DNA from: Chloroflexota bacterium
Lineage (GTDB): Bacteria; Chloroflexota; Dehalococcoidia; Lucifugimonadales; Lucifugimonadaceae
Length of the DNA: 34,369 bases
Direction: 5' to 3'
Assembly: GCA_027623795.1 (NCBI GenBank)
Contig: JAQBUX010000006.1
Coordinates: forward strand, 1 to 34,369
The notes beneath the pieces are model-generated. The model did not search any database. It saw only the letters and a program-made list of their open reading frames with translations, and was not told where the DNA came from. Shown piece by piece: positions 8,920-16,797 of this stretch; position 1 is the first letter of the stretch; every line of letters begins with the position of its first letter. Both the position numbers and the translations under genes were made by a program.

Positions 8920-9119
8920 GTCATTCTGAGCCCGAGGCGAAGAATCTCCCGGGCAGCGAACCGATCAATATCTCCCCCCCGTACGCAAGCTAGTCCGCCC
9001 AGAACTCGTTTCCGCGGATGCCGCCGCCGACCTGATCAACGCGGTCTTGAAATGTCCCTTACCGAAATAACCGGGCGATGAGAAGGCCAGGAGATACTTC
9101 GCCTCGGGCTCAGCATGAC
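8920..9119. repeat. Intergenic element bounded by 29-bp inverted repeats
   Basis: The left arm, 8920-8948, begins GTCATTCTGAGCC. The right arm, 9091-9119, is its reverse complement with two mismatches (27 of 29). The 142 bases between contain no convincing ORF. The unit fills most of the gap between the oxidoreductase and phosphotransferase genes, which converge on it. The layout is that of a small non-autonomous mobile element or a paired REP-type repeat. No target-site duplication was identified. As RNA the arms could form a long stem acting as a terminator for both genes. Confidence 0.7.
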
Positions 9120-9141
9120 AGTTCATCTGTTCGCAACCGGC

Positions 9142-10107
9142 TCAGCTACGCTCCACGTCCAACCGGAGCCGCTCCGCCCCGTACCGTCGCCGAATGCCCG
9201 CGATCCACTCCCCGTAGTCAGGCCGATTGGCCGAACTATTGACGGCGTCCCACCAGTAGAAACCGAGATTCTTCATCCGGGCGAAGCGTGGCAGCTCCCC
9301 GACCCAACGGTCGGAGAACTCCCGGACCTCCCGATAGCCGGCCAGAAACGCGTCGAAGAGTGGGTCAAACCGGAGGGCAGGCAGGAGCGAGAATTCCAGG
9401 AACGGGCGCATCACGTCCGATGCGTACCAGTGATACACCGGCTCGTCAAAGTCGATGATCCGCACGCGCTCGCCATCCCACATAGCGTTCTCTGTCCGGA
9501 TGTCCGTATGCGTCAGCCCAAACCCCGCCAGATCTTCCGGCAATGAACGCAACCACGGATCGAGGGAGTCGTACTCAGCCCGTACCGGTTCGGTATCTTC
9601 CGGACCCAGACCATCATTAGTCTGCCGCCACAGGTCTTTCCACGTCAGGTAGGAAAGATCATCCGACGGGCGGAACGTCTCGGCGGTCCGGTGCATCTTG
9701 CCGAGCGCGACGCCCCAAGCGTGGAACTCTTCCGTGGTCGGCGCCTCCAGCGAGATCGCGCGACCCGGCGCCTCCGTGGTTACCCACGCCAGATACGACT
9801 CACCGCTTTGCGGATACTCCTCGACAAGCCGCCCACCGGCGGACATGACGGGAGCGCACACGTCTGCGCCGTTGACAGCGAGATGTTGGAGGTACTCGGC
9901 GGCGGCACGATGTTCCAGCATCGAGCGATTGGCCGCATTGCATACCTTCAGGAACATGCCGCGGCCGTCCGCCTCAAAGCGGTAAACGATGTTAATCCCG
10001 TCGTTCACCAGCCGGACCGAATCCGGGTCAGCGCGCCAAAGCGCGGCGATCTCCCGGCCCGAACGCTCACGATCAAGTTTTGCGTTACGTTCGGACCAGG
10101 AGTTCAT
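9142..10107 (-). CDS. Aminoglycoside-phosphotransferase-fold small-molecule kinase
   Basis: A 321-residue protein of the APH / choline kinase / homoserine kinase II fold. Visible kinase features are Lys54 in MFLKVC (ATP-binding strand), the catalytic loop GLTHTDIRTENAMW with His200 and catalytic Asp202, and the metal-binding IIDFDE (Asp219, Asp221). The following DVMRPFLEF and YREVREF segments are also usual for this fold. It probably phosphorylates a small alcohol or amine; the substrate is unknown and antibiotic resistance should not be assumed. It starts at ATG 10107, nine bases after the aldolase stop, with no clear ribosome site of its own, so coupling to the aldolase gene is likely. The C-terminal ~80 residues are rich in Trp and Arg. 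Confidence 0.85.
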   Translation of the reverse strand: MNSWSERNAKLDRERSGREIAALWRADPDSVRLVNDGINIVYRFEADGRGMFLKVCNAANRSMLEHRAAAEYLQHLAVNGADVCAPVMSAGGRLVEEYPQSGESYLAWVTTEAPGRAISLEAPTTEEFHAWGVALGKMHRTAETFRPSDDLSYLTWKDLWRQTNDGLGPEDTEPVRAEYDSLDPWLRSLPEDLAGFGLTHTDIRTENAMWDGERVRIIDFDEPVYHWYASDVMRPFLEFSLLPALRFDPLFDAFLAGYREVREFSDRWVGELPRFARMKNLGFYWWDAVNSSANRPDYGEWIAGIRRRYGAERLRLDVERS

Positions 10108-10116
10108 GCCGGGTCT

Positions 10117-10848
10117 TTAAGGCTTCGGGCTTTCCAGGAGGACCGTCGCGCCCATCCCGATGTACTTGTCCCGCAGGTTCCAGTCGTAGTTGCGGATCAT
10201 GAGTTTCGCGCCGGTGCCCTCGAGGGCTTTGACGGCGTACTCAACGCAAGCGTCGTCAGACACTGACAGCGGGTGGTGAGGGTTGGCCTCACGGTCGAAG
10301 GTCAGGTCCGCCGGTCCCCACGAGATCACGTCGACGCCCGGGCGGACAAGCCTCGGGATGTTACAGATCGCCTGTATCGACTCCACCTGTAGCATCAGGA
10401 CGCCGTAGTTGTTCCAGAACTCCGCATACTCAAGCCGGCCATTATTCTCGGCAAGCCCAACCCTTGAGGCGCCGCCTGCGCTGCGCTTGCCAAACTGACG
10501 ATAGTAAAAGTAGTCGACCGCTTCCTGGGCGGTTGCTTCCGTCTCGGTCTGCGGCACCTCGATGATGCTCGGGCCAAGGTCGAGCCAGTTTCCGATCTGC
10601 CACGTGTAGTACGCGTGCTTGATCCGAAAATGGACCGGGATGCTGAGGTCCTGGGCGGCCAGGCTGACGCTCACGAGGTTGGTCTCATCCAGCGGGTTGT
10701 GCTGGCTATCGACCGAGATGTAGTTGTAAGCGTCGTCCTTGCTCCAGATGTCCTCAATCTGAGTCCTGGTCGCGTTGTACGGAACAGCCACGCCGATGGT
10801 GGTCTCGCCGCGCCTGATGCGTTCTTTAAGATTCTCTTCGCCCGCCAT
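10117..10848 (-). CDS. HpcH/HpaI-type aldolase
   Basis: A 243-residue TIM-barrel enzyme related to 4-hydroxy-2-oxoheptanedioate aldolase. Conserved positions can be matched in order: the catalytic His50 in VDSQHNPLD, Arg75 in PVHFRIK, Glu156 in LQVESIQAI (metal ligand), and Asp181 in WGPADLTFD (metal ligand). The GVDVISWGPADL block is typical. Members cleave or form pyruvate-derived hydroxy-oxo acids in aromatic and sugar-acid breakdown. The ATG at 10848 has a strong AAGGAGG site four bases upstream. It is the first gene of a two-gene unit with the phosphotransferase; that pairing suggests catabolism of a phosphorylated or phosphorylatable compound, but this is a guess. Confidence 0.85.
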   Translation of the reverse strand: MAGEENLKERIRRGETTIGVAVPYNATRTQIEDIWSKDDAYNYISVDSQHNPLDETNLVSVSLAAQDLSIPVHFRIKHAYYTWQIGNWLDLGPSIIEVPQTETEATAQEAVDYFYYRQFGKRSAGGASRVGLAENNGRLEYAEFWNNYGVLMLQVESIQAICNIPRLVRPGVDVISWGPADLTFDREANPHHPLSVSDDACVEYAVKALEGTGAKLMIRNYDWNLRDKYIGMGATVLLESPKP

Positions 10849-11083
10849 CTGGCCTCCTTATTCTGTGTCCGACGCCCAAGGGTTCTCTCTTGGAGGCCAA
10901 AGATACGCCAGCGCGGCGAAGCACGCCACGATAACGGTCGGGGGTTCCGCTCATCCCTCCTGTAATTGCCTCGTCATCCCGACCGAAGCGGAGTGACCTG
11001 CACCAATTTCTGGGCTGGGCGGCCCGTTCAATGTCGCCAACGCTCTTTTCTCGGTCTAAGCCACATTCTCCGAAGAGCGACCT

Positions 11084-12199
11084 TCAGTCTTCAATAAGGC
11101 GAGGCTGACTCGGATCATGTTCGCCTTCATCAAGTTTCTTCGGAATGTATTCGTATACCCGATCACGCGTCTTCCCGTGCGGGCTTAAGATTCCCAGTTG
11201 GACCAGACTCCTGAGGTCGCGTGAAGCGGTTTGTCCCGAAACTCCTGTGATCTCGATGTAGTCAGCCCGCGTAATCCAGCCGGTGTTGCCTGCAAACCAC
11301 AGCCCATCGACCTGCCGCTCCTTCAGCCCAGCGGCGAAAAGCGTAGATTTCAGCTCGTCCAAAATCTGCTGGATTGAAGCAAATCTGTTGACTACCTCTT
11401 CGATTCCCGTGAAAACCTTGCCAACCACGTATTCGATCCAGGGCGTTGCATCATAGGTTTCAGGCCATTTCGGACCGAGTGTCCGTTCAATCGCCGTGAA
11501 GTAACCATCAGGGTCGCCTTGGAACACTTTCTCTATCGATAAGTACTTAATGGGCTTTTGACGCTGAAGCATCAAGGTCAAAAGTGCCCTCGCTGTGCGT
11601 CCGTTCCCATCCCAGAACGGGTGAATCGCAACGAACTGAATGTGAGTGAGGGCCGCCTTGACGACCGGATGAATCTCGTGGCCCACCGACATCCAATTCG
11701 AGAGATCGCGCATGAGCGCGGGTACGTCACCGGCATTGGGGGTGGTGTACGCGTTCCCGGCCGTATTCTGTCCTTTGCGGTAGGCGCCCGGTGTGTGAAG
11801 CGCTGGCGCACCCTTCATGAAAAGTCGATTGAGTTCGCGAATCACGAACTCATTGAGCGGGATGTCCATTTGAGGCTCTTCGCTTAGGTGGTCCACGAAT
11901 TCGTAGGCCACAGCAGCGTTGACATTGGCGGCCTCGTCGTCGTTTGTTGGCGACTTCCCGCGATTGATCAGGCTGTGAACCGTCTCCTCAGGGACTTCAT
12001 GCCCTTCGATCGCAGTTGTGGCGGCGACCCGAGCGGTGTTGACATCACGAATGAACCACTCCTCGTACTTTGCGGGGAGCAAATGTCGATCAAGCATCCA
12101 AATCTCTCGATCGATCAAGTCCAGTAATGATCGGGTTTCCGTAGAGATGGAATAACTTGGTACCCAGATGGGTTCGTCGGAACTTTTAGATAGTATCAT
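11084..12199 (-). CDS. Fic domain protein (predicted AMPylase) with C-terminal winged helix
   Basis: A 371-residue Fic/DOC protein. The catalytic loop HPFWDGNGRTAR (193-204) matches HPFx(D/E)GNGRxxR fully, so it should transfer AMP or another nucleotide part onto a hydroxyl side chain. An inhibitory-helix motif, TTAIEG (61-66, with Glu65), matches (S/T)xxxE(G/N) and precedes the Fic core, as in class II, self-inhibited enzymes. About residues 300-345 (ITRADYIEITGVSGQTASRDL) look like a winged helix, suggesting DNA binding. ATG 12199 has no Shine-Dalgarno sequence. The upstream bases are strikingly AT-rich and the coding sequence looks less GC-rich than its neighbours, which suggests transfer. 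No antitoxin gene is adjacent; the target is unknown. Confidence 0.92.
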   Translation of the reverse strand: MILSKSSDEPIWVPSYSISTETRSLLDLIDREIWMLDRHLLPAKYEEWFIRDVNTARVAATTAIEGHEVPEETVHSLINRGKSPTNDDEAANVNAAVAYEFVDHLSEEPQMDIPLNEFVIRELNRLFMKGAPALHTPGAYRKGQNTAGNAYTTPNAGDVPALMRDLSNWMSVGHEIHPVVKAALTHIQFVAIHPFWDGNGRTARALLTLMLQRQKPIKYLSIEKVFQGDPDGYFTAIERTLGPKWPETYDATPWIEYVVGKVFTGIEEVVNRFASIQQILDELKSTLFAAGLKERQVDGLWFAGNTGWITRADYIEITGVSGQTASRDLRSLVQLGILSPHGKTRDRVYEYIPKKLDEGEHDPSQPRLIED

Positions 12200-12235
12200 T
12201 TATATCAATCTTGATAGTATTGATAATATCATACC
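12189..12235 (-). promoter_or_regulatory. AT-rich operator-like repeats upstream of the Fic gene
   Basis: This is the most AT-rich stretch in the window. It holds an inverted repeat TATCAATCTTGATA (12203-12216), a near-adjacent short palindrome TGATAATATCA (12221-12231), and a direct repeat GATAGTAT (12189-12196 and 12213-12220). They lie immediately upstream of, and slightly into, the Fic start codon. The Fic protein has its own winged helix, so autoregulation is plausible but unproven. Confidence 0.5.
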
Positions 12236-12411
12236 ACTCCGTTTCGGATGATTACGAGGCCTCCCGCCTACAATCGGAAGTACGCCCCATCGTAGCCGTA
12301 GAACATTTTCTCCCGATCAGCGCCCGGAACCACGGGTGATCTTTGCTTGACGAGCCACATCGCCTTCTGCACTCTGTGTCGATCTGCGCTCCCAGTGCCC
12401 TGGAGGCATCG

Positions 12412-13068
12412 GTGGAATATCAAGTCGAAGGCAACCCGGACTACGGTCAACTGACCGTTCGCCTCTCGCCGGGCGAGTCGTTCCTGGCGGAGTCCGGTTC
12501 GATGGCCTACATGAGCGAAGGCACGAGGCTCAAAAGCAAACTCGTCGGCGGCTTTTTCAAGGCGCTCATCCGGAAGGTGGTGGGCGGCGAGTCGCTGTTC
12601 GTAGGGGAGTACAGCCATCCCGTTGGCGGGGCGGCCACATTCTCCCCGAACCGGCCGGGAACAGTCCGGCAACGGACGATGAGCGGCGATTCGTTCATCC
12701 TCACCGCAGGCTCTTTCATGGCAGCCACCGACGGCGTCACCCTTAGCACGCGGTTCGGCGGATTGAAGGCGCTGTTCTCTGGCGAGGGCGCCTTCATCGT
12801 TGAGGTCGGCGGCGACGGCGAACTGTTCTTCAACTCCTACGGAGCGATCATCGAGAAGCAGGTCGATGGCGGGCTCGTCGTGGACACCGGCCACGTCGTG
12901 GGCTGGGACTCGGGTCTTGACTACAACGTAACGACCATCGGCGGAATGAAATCGACACTTTTTTCGGGCGAGGGGCTCGTGCTGAACTTCACCGGCACCG
13001 GCACCGTGTACCTTCAGACGCGGACACTCGGCGGTATCGCACGCTGGATGACACCGTTTAGCCGCTAG
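12412..13068 (+). CDS. AIM24 / TIGR00266 family protein (1 of 3)
   Basis: A 218-residue beta-rich protein of the AIM24 family, known from a yeast mitochondrial protein and many bacterial proteins of uncertain role. Family marks are LSPGESFLAESGSMAYMSEG near the start, GGESLFVGEYS, then GLVVDTGHVVGWDSGLDYNV and LFSGEGLVLNFTGTGTVYLQTR near the end. The start is taken as GTG 12412 because GGAGG lies five bases upstream; the frame is open from 12343 but the extra residues lack family character. No signal peptide is seen, though one hydrophobic patch (FFKALIRKVV) is internal. It begins a three-gene operon of paralogues. The biochemical function is not established. Confidence 0.87.
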   Translation: MEYQVEGNPDYGQLTVRLSPGESFLAESGSMAYMSEGTRLKSKLVGGFFKALIRKVVGGESLFVGEYSHPVGGAATFSPNRPGTVRQRTMSGDSFILTAGSFMAATDGVTLSTRFGGLKALFSGEGAFIVEVGGDGELFFNSYGAIIEKQVDGGLVVDTGHVVGWDSGLDYNVTTIGGMKSTLFSGEGLVLNFTGTGTVYLQTRTLGGIARWMTPFSR

Positions 13069-13081
13069 GAGGGCCTCGCTT

Positions 13082-13771
13082 ATGGATGTACAGGTTGCGG
13101 AGAGGGGCGCTTTCAGCTGGGTCCAGGTTCATCTGGACCCGGGCGAGCAGTTCATCTCCGAGGCGGGCGCTATGTTCCGCGCCTCACCCAACATCGACAT
13201 CGACGTGACCACGCGCAACCGCGGCGGTGGCGGATTTCTCGGCGGTATCGGCCGCATGCTCGCAGGCGAGAGCTTCTTTCTCTCGACCTATGCGTCGAAC
13301 GACGGCCAGCCCGGCGACGTTGGACTCGCGCCCACTCACCAGGGGCAGATCCAGAAGATCGAAAGCGACGGAACTACGGACTGGTTGTGCGCCGGCGGCT
13401 CATACCTTGGCTCGTCACAGAGCCTCGCACTCGACACCAACTTCCAGGGATTCCGGGGCATGCTCTCGGGCGAGTCGTTGTCGTTCATCTCTGCCTCAGG
13501 CGTCGGCACGTTGCTGGTGAACGCGTTCGGCAAGATCTCGGAGATCGATATCGAGGGCGGGCTGGCCGTTGACTCGGGTCACGTCGTCGCATTCGAGAGC
13601 ACGCTGAACTACTCGATCGGCAAGGCCGGAGGCAGCTTTTTGCAGTCGTTCCTGGCCGGTGAGGGGCTGGTAATGAACTTCCAGGGACATGGCCGGATCT
13701 ACGTCCAGAGTCACAATCCAGACGAGTTCGGCAGGGAGATCGGACCCTTGCTGCCGCCGAGGAGGAGGTAG
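13082..13771 (+). CDS. AIM24 / TIGR00266 family protein (2 of 3)
   Basis: The middle paralogue, 229 residues. The conserved blocks recur in the same order: LDPGEQFISEAGAMFRASPN, a glycine-rich loop (GGGGFLGGIG), GESFFLSTY, GGLAVDSGHVVAFESTLNYS and LAGEGLVMNFQGHGRIYVQSH. The ATG at 13082 has AGGAGGG about eight bases upstream, overlapping the end of the first gene's stop region; the gap between genes is 13 bases. The three proteins have clearly diverged from one another, so they may be subunits of one hetero-oligomeric assembly instead of recent copies; this is inference from the conserved tandem arrangement. Confidence 0.87.
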   Translation: MDVQVAERGAFSWVQVHLDPGEQFISEAGAMFRASPNIDIDVTTRNRGGGGFLGGIGRMLAGESFFLSTYASNDGQPGDVGLAPTHQGQIQKIESDGTTDWLCAGGSYLGSSQSLALDTNFQGFRGMLSGESLSFISASGVGTLLVNAFGKISEIDIEGGLAVDSGHVVAFESTLNYSIGKAGGSFLQSFLAGEGLVMNFQGHGRIYVQSHNPDEFGREIGPLLPPRRR

Positions 13772-13772
13772 G

Positions 13773-14447
13773 TTGCGCTACACGATCGAGGCCCAACCCA
13801 GCTACAGCGTCCTCGAGGTCACGGTCGACCCGGGCGAGCAGTTGGTCAGCGAAGCCGGCGCGATGGCGTGGATGAGCCCCAACATGCGCATCGCGACCTC
13901 AACCCGCGGCGGGATCATGGCCGCGCTGAGCCGCAGCATGCTGAGCGGGGAGAGCTTCTTTCAGAACACGTATGAAGCGGTTGAAGGGCCGGGAGTGGTG
14001 GGGTTAACGCCGGGACAACCGGGTGACGTCGTTGCGCACCAGATGACCGGCGGCGAACTCCTGCTCGAGAAAGACGCGTACCTGGCGTCCGACCCCGGCG
14101 TCCGGCTGGACAGCAATTTCCAGGGGTTGAGCGGCCTGTTTAACGAAGGGCTATTTGTACTCCGGGCCACCGGAGCGGGGACACTATTCTTCACGGGCTA
14201 TGGCGACATCGAAGAGATCGATCTGGACGGGGAGTACCTGGTCGATAACGGCCACGCCGTCGCATGGGATTCAGAGCTTCGATACACATTGACCCGTGCG
14301 CGGAAGATTCGGTCGTTCCTGTTCTCGGACCAGTTGCTTATGAGGTTCAGCGGCAAGGGGAAGCTCTGGGTGCAGTCCCGGAACCCGCGGTCATTCGCAA
14401 ACTGGATAGTTCCGTTCAGGCCTGTCGAGCAAGAACGGCGGCGATAG
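13773..14447 (+). CDS. AIM24 / TIGR00266 family protein (3 of 3)
   Basis: The third paralogue, 224 residues. Blocks: VDPGEQLVSEAGAMAWMSPN, LSGESFFQNTYEAVEG, TGGELLLEKDAYLASDPGV, DGEYLVDNGHAVAWDSELRY and QLLMRFSGKGKLWVQSRNP. The start is TTG 13773, only one base after the previous stop, with GGAGGAGG four to five bases upstream; the frame is open from 13689 but that would overlap the second gene. The tail is Arg-rich (VEQERRR). It is transcribed towards the GerW/DUF2953 operon, and only 48 bases separate the two convergent ends, with no evident hairpin terminator. Confidence 0.86.
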   Translation: MRYTIEAQPSYSVLEVTVDPGEQLVSEAGAMAWMSPNMRIATSTRGGIMAALSRSMLSGESFFQNTYEAVEGPGVVGLTPGQPGDVVAHQMTGGELLLEKDAYLASDPGVRLDSNFQGLSGLFNEGLFVLRATGAGTLFFTGYGDIEEIDLDGEYLVDNGHAVAWDSELRYTLTRARKIRSFLFSDQLLMRFSGKGKLWVQSRNPRSFANWIVPFRPVEQERRR

Positions 14448-14495
14448 GACGCGAAAGGACAGCGCTTGCCTGGCGGGTCGACGGGAACCAGTCCA

Positions 14496-14711
14496 TCAAT
14501 CTCCCGGTCCAACGGCGGCCGCGGGCACGGCGATGTGCCACTCGCGCCCGCCTGAGTTCACGATCAACCCCGACGGCGTTTTCGAGCCAACACAGGCGAT
14601 AAACGTTCCAAGCCGATCCGCGTGGATTTGCACACGGGACACCGGCGTGATGGTGTATTTGTCGACCTTGACCGATGGTCCCCTGCGCTCCTCGTCCACA
14701 ACGACGTCCAT
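14496..14711 (-). CDS. Small conserved-looking hypothetical protein after DUF2953
   Basis: A 71-residue ORF whose ATG shares one base with the TGA stop of the DUF2953 gene (TGATG), a typical coupled junction, which is the main reason to accept it. It begins MDVVVDEERRGPSVKVDKY and contains HADRLGTFIACVGSKTPSG and a predicted short beta-rich end (GREWHIAVPAAAVG). No signal peptide, membrane segment or known domain is recognised. It is the last gene of the GerW-DUF2953 operon. Confidence 0.6.
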   Translation of the reverse strand: MDVVVDEERRGPSVKVDKYTITPVSRVQIHADRLGTFIACVGSKTPSGLIVNSGGREWHIAVPAAAVGPGD

Positions 14712-15298
14712 CAGGTACCGGCCTTTCGGAGCCTGATGATTGCCCAGACATTGGACGGTTTGAGGAAGAACGCAATCAATGGCGGAAACAGCCGGATCGG
14801 AACGAGTCGAATCGTCCCGCGCATCTCCCCCTCAATGACCGTCGCTGTGTAGTCCGGCATCACCCGCACGTCGACATTTGGCAGCCGGTTTACGAATCCC
14901 GTGACCCCGGAACTGATGCCGAAGAGAATCCCCGTCTGAGCCGGGTCACCGGTGCCGACGCGCCCTCGCAGGACGAACTCTCGAACGTCAAACTTCTTGA
15001 ACAACCGCCAGGCCAGTTTGAGAACTCTGAGTGCGAACCTCGGCTCAAAGCTGCCGCCAAGAGCGCTAAACCTGGGCCGCGGCCACCGGTTGCGTGGTTC
15101 AGATTTAGCGCTCTTTTTCCCGTGTGCGCCGAGGTCACCGCCTACCAGGCCGAACAACCAGCGCATCCTCACCCGTGGCCGCGAGCCATCGCCCCGTGCA
15201 ACCCTGAAGCTCAACTCCACCGGCGCCGCCAGTATCAACCCGTTGATCGACAGGGCAACGACGACAGCGACAGCGGCCAATCCGAGGATCACGAGCAC
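14711..15298 (-). CDS. DUF2953 family membrane-anchored protein
   Basis: A 195-residue protein with an N-terminal membrane segment (LVILGLAAVAVVVALSIN) and a soluble remainder rich in basic residues. The pattern VELSFRV near the start and VDVRVMPDYTATVIEGEMRG near the end fits DUF2953, the family of Bacillus YtfI. Its direct neighbour is a GerW/YtfJ-type gene, and this same pairing occurs in Bacillus (ytfI-ytfJ), which supports both calls. GTG 15298 starts three bases after the GerW stop, with AAGGA about eight bases upstream. It likely anchors in the cytoplasmic membrane with the bulk outside or inside undecided. Function unknown. Confidence 0.7.
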   Translation of the reverse strand: MLVILGLAAVAVVVALSINGLILAAPVELSFRVARGDGSRPRVRMRWLFGLVGGDLGAHGKKSAKSEPRNRWPRPRFSALGGSFEPRFALRVLKLAWRLFKKFDVREFVLRGRVGTGDPAQTGILFGISSGVTGFVNRLPNVDVRVMPDYTATVIEGEMRGTIRLVPIRLFPPLIAFFLKPSNVWAIIRLRKAGT

Positions 15299-15301
15299 GG
15301 G

Positions 15302-15697
15302 CTAGTCCTTGCCGTTCCCACCTCTGCGGGCCATCGCCGTCCCGATTGCAGCTCCGAGTTTCTCGAGGCCCGACGGTTCGCCCGGTACCGCGGTTACGGT
15401 TACGCCATCCGGGTTGACGATGATGACCGCTACCGGTTTCACGCCACCACCACCGCCGGCGCCTCCACCCTGGCCCTGGCCCTCCGGCATTCCCTCTCCA
15501 CCTGTCCCGTGACCCTCTCCACCGCCACCGCCAGCGCCAAAGCCGAAGCCCATCGCAACGAGCGGTATGATCGTGGTGTCGCCGAACGTCATGGCCTCTC
15601 CGACCACGTGTTTCGAGTCGAGCGTCTGGTTTATCTCTTCGACCGTGTCTTTTACGAGTTGGTCGATGTCCTGTGTCAACTGGTCAAGCTCTGGCAT
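15302..15697 (-). CDS. GerW (YtfJ) family protein
   Basis: A 131-residue protein with the GerW/YtfJ layout: a helical N-terminus (PELDQLTQDIDQLVKDTVEEI), VVGEAMTFGDTTIIPLVAMGFGFG, a long Gly-rich linker, then VKPVAVIIVNPDGVTVTAV and a short C-terminal helix. In Bacillus the protein is linked to spore germination, but the family is widespread in non-sporulating bacteria where its role is unknown. The start ATG 15697 has GGAGGG six bases upstream; a longer frame reaches 15868 but lacks family similarity. It is the first gene of a three-gene operon with DUF2953 and a small ORF. Confidence 0.83.
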   Translation of the reverse strand: MPELDQLTQDIDQLVKDTVEEINQTLDSKHVVGEAMTFGDTTIIPLVAMGFGFGAGGGGGEGHGTGGEGMPEGQGQGGGAGGGGGVKPVAVIIVNPDGVTVTAVPGEPSGLEKLGAAIGTAMARRGGNGKD

Positions 15698-15868
15698 GTT
15701 GAACCCTCCGCCATTGGGCAAAGTACGTATGCCTCCCTGACTCAAACATCCCTCAGTTGTAGGGGGCGCGGCGTGAGTGGGGCGTGAAAAGTCAGCCGCT
15801 CGAAATGATGGCCTTGTGACCGCATAAGACGCGGAGGTCAACTCTACTGAGCGGTCACTACCGTGCAA

Positions 15869-16774
15869 CTACAGCCGGTAGTACTTCACGGCGTTGTCGT
15901 GGAACAACTTCTGACGGTCTGCGTCGGTCATCCCGCTCGTGATCTCGTCGTAGGCGGACCAGATGGTCGTGTAGTCGCTGGTCAGGCTGTCCACGGGGAA
16001 GTTCGAGGCGAACATGCAGCGGTCCACCCCGAAGATTTCGATTGTTCCTTCGACGTATGGACGGATGTCGTCTGTGGTCCATCCGGGCGTCGCCATGCCC
16101 AGCGCCGATATCTTTGCTGACACATTCGGCGCCTCCGCCAGCGCCCGCATCCCGGCGTCCCACTGCCGCCTGCTCGCCGCGTTGTTCGCGAATGGCATGC
16201 CCGTGTGATTCAGGATGACCGGGACTTCCGGGACGTCTGAGGCGAGCCGGGCAGCCATTCCGAGCTGCCACGGCCACACCTGGAGGTCGAACGACGCTCC
16301 GAACCTGGCGAGGAGGCGATACCGGTCCCGCCAGGCCGTGTCATCCATCGCATCGCCGCGGTCGATGAAGTTGAGCCCTGGGTTATCCTGTGAGTAGTTC
16401 AGCATCTGGCGGATGCCGCGGAAGTTTGGGTGCGCTGCGTGACGCGTCAGAACGTCTTCGGCGTCTGGCGAGAAGAAATCGGCGTTCCCGACTATCGCCG
16501 AAACCAGCCCGTTCGCCTCCGGTGAATCGGCGACCGACTGCAACCACGCCGTCTCGCCTACGGGGTCGCCATCGTGGTCCCACTCCGCCTGGACGTGGAC
16601 CGATTTCACGAGCTCGTAAGGCCCCTCCGAGGCGTCGGCGGTCAGGTCCGATATGAGATACGTCCGGCGGATCTTCGAGTAGTCGCCTGCGAAGTGGTCG
16701 ATCGGCTTCTGGAGCCAGGGATAGCTGTTGTTTTCGAGGTCCCACAGGTGGTGGTGCGTGTCGATGATCTTCAT
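15869..16774 (-). CDS. COG3618 amidohydrolase-2 family (lactonase-like TIM barrel)
   Basis: A 301-residue predicted metal-dependent hydrolase of the family that includes L-fuconolactonase and other sugar-lactone hydrolases. It begins MKIIDTHHHLWDL, with the metal-binding HxH, and shows VHVQAEW, FRGIRQML, PVILNHTGMP (His ligand region) and CMFASNFPVDSL, where SDxP is SNFP. ATG 16774 has AGGAG five bases upstream; ATG 16801, which overlaps the previous stop as ATGA, is the alternative and adds nine residues. It lies downstream of an enolase-superfamily dehydratase, the combination seen in non-phosphorylated sugar-acid pathways such as L-fucose breakdown: lactone opening followed by dehydration. 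The substrate is not determined. Confidence 0.85.
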   Translation of the reverse strand: MKIIDTHHHLWDLENNSYPWLQKPIDHFAGDYSKIRRTYLISDLTADASEGPYELVKSVHVQAEWDHDGDPVGETAWLQSVADSPEANGLVSAIVGNADFFSPDAEDVLTRHAAHPNFRGIRQMLNYSQDNPGLNFIDRGDAMDDTAWRDRYRLLARFGASFDLQVWPWQLGMAARLASDVPEVPVILNHTGMPFANNAASRRQWDAGMRALAEAPNVSAKISALGMATPGWTTDDIRPYVEGTIEIFGVDRCMFASNFPVDSLTSDYTTIWSAYDEITSGMTDADRQKLFHDNAVKYYRL

Positions 16775-16797
16775 CGAATCTCCTATGGCAGAACCTG

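Noticed and set aside
9142-10107. Aminoglycoside resistance gene
   Set aside because: The fold is shared by many small-molecule kinases and nothing ties this one to antibiotics.
10966-10998. Possible second repeat family (CGTCATCCCGACCGAAGCGG)
   Set aside because: Looks like a common intergenic repeat motif, but only one copy was seen in this window and no inverted partner was found, so it cannot be supported.
12200-12411. Possible antitoxin gene next to Fic
   Set aside because: No short ORF with a ribosome site or antitoxin-like sequence was found; the inhibitory motif is inside Fic itself.
14675-15787. 370-codon open frame on the plus strand
   Set aside because: It is antisense to DUF2953 and GerW genes, whose motifs, starts and coupled junctions are convincing.
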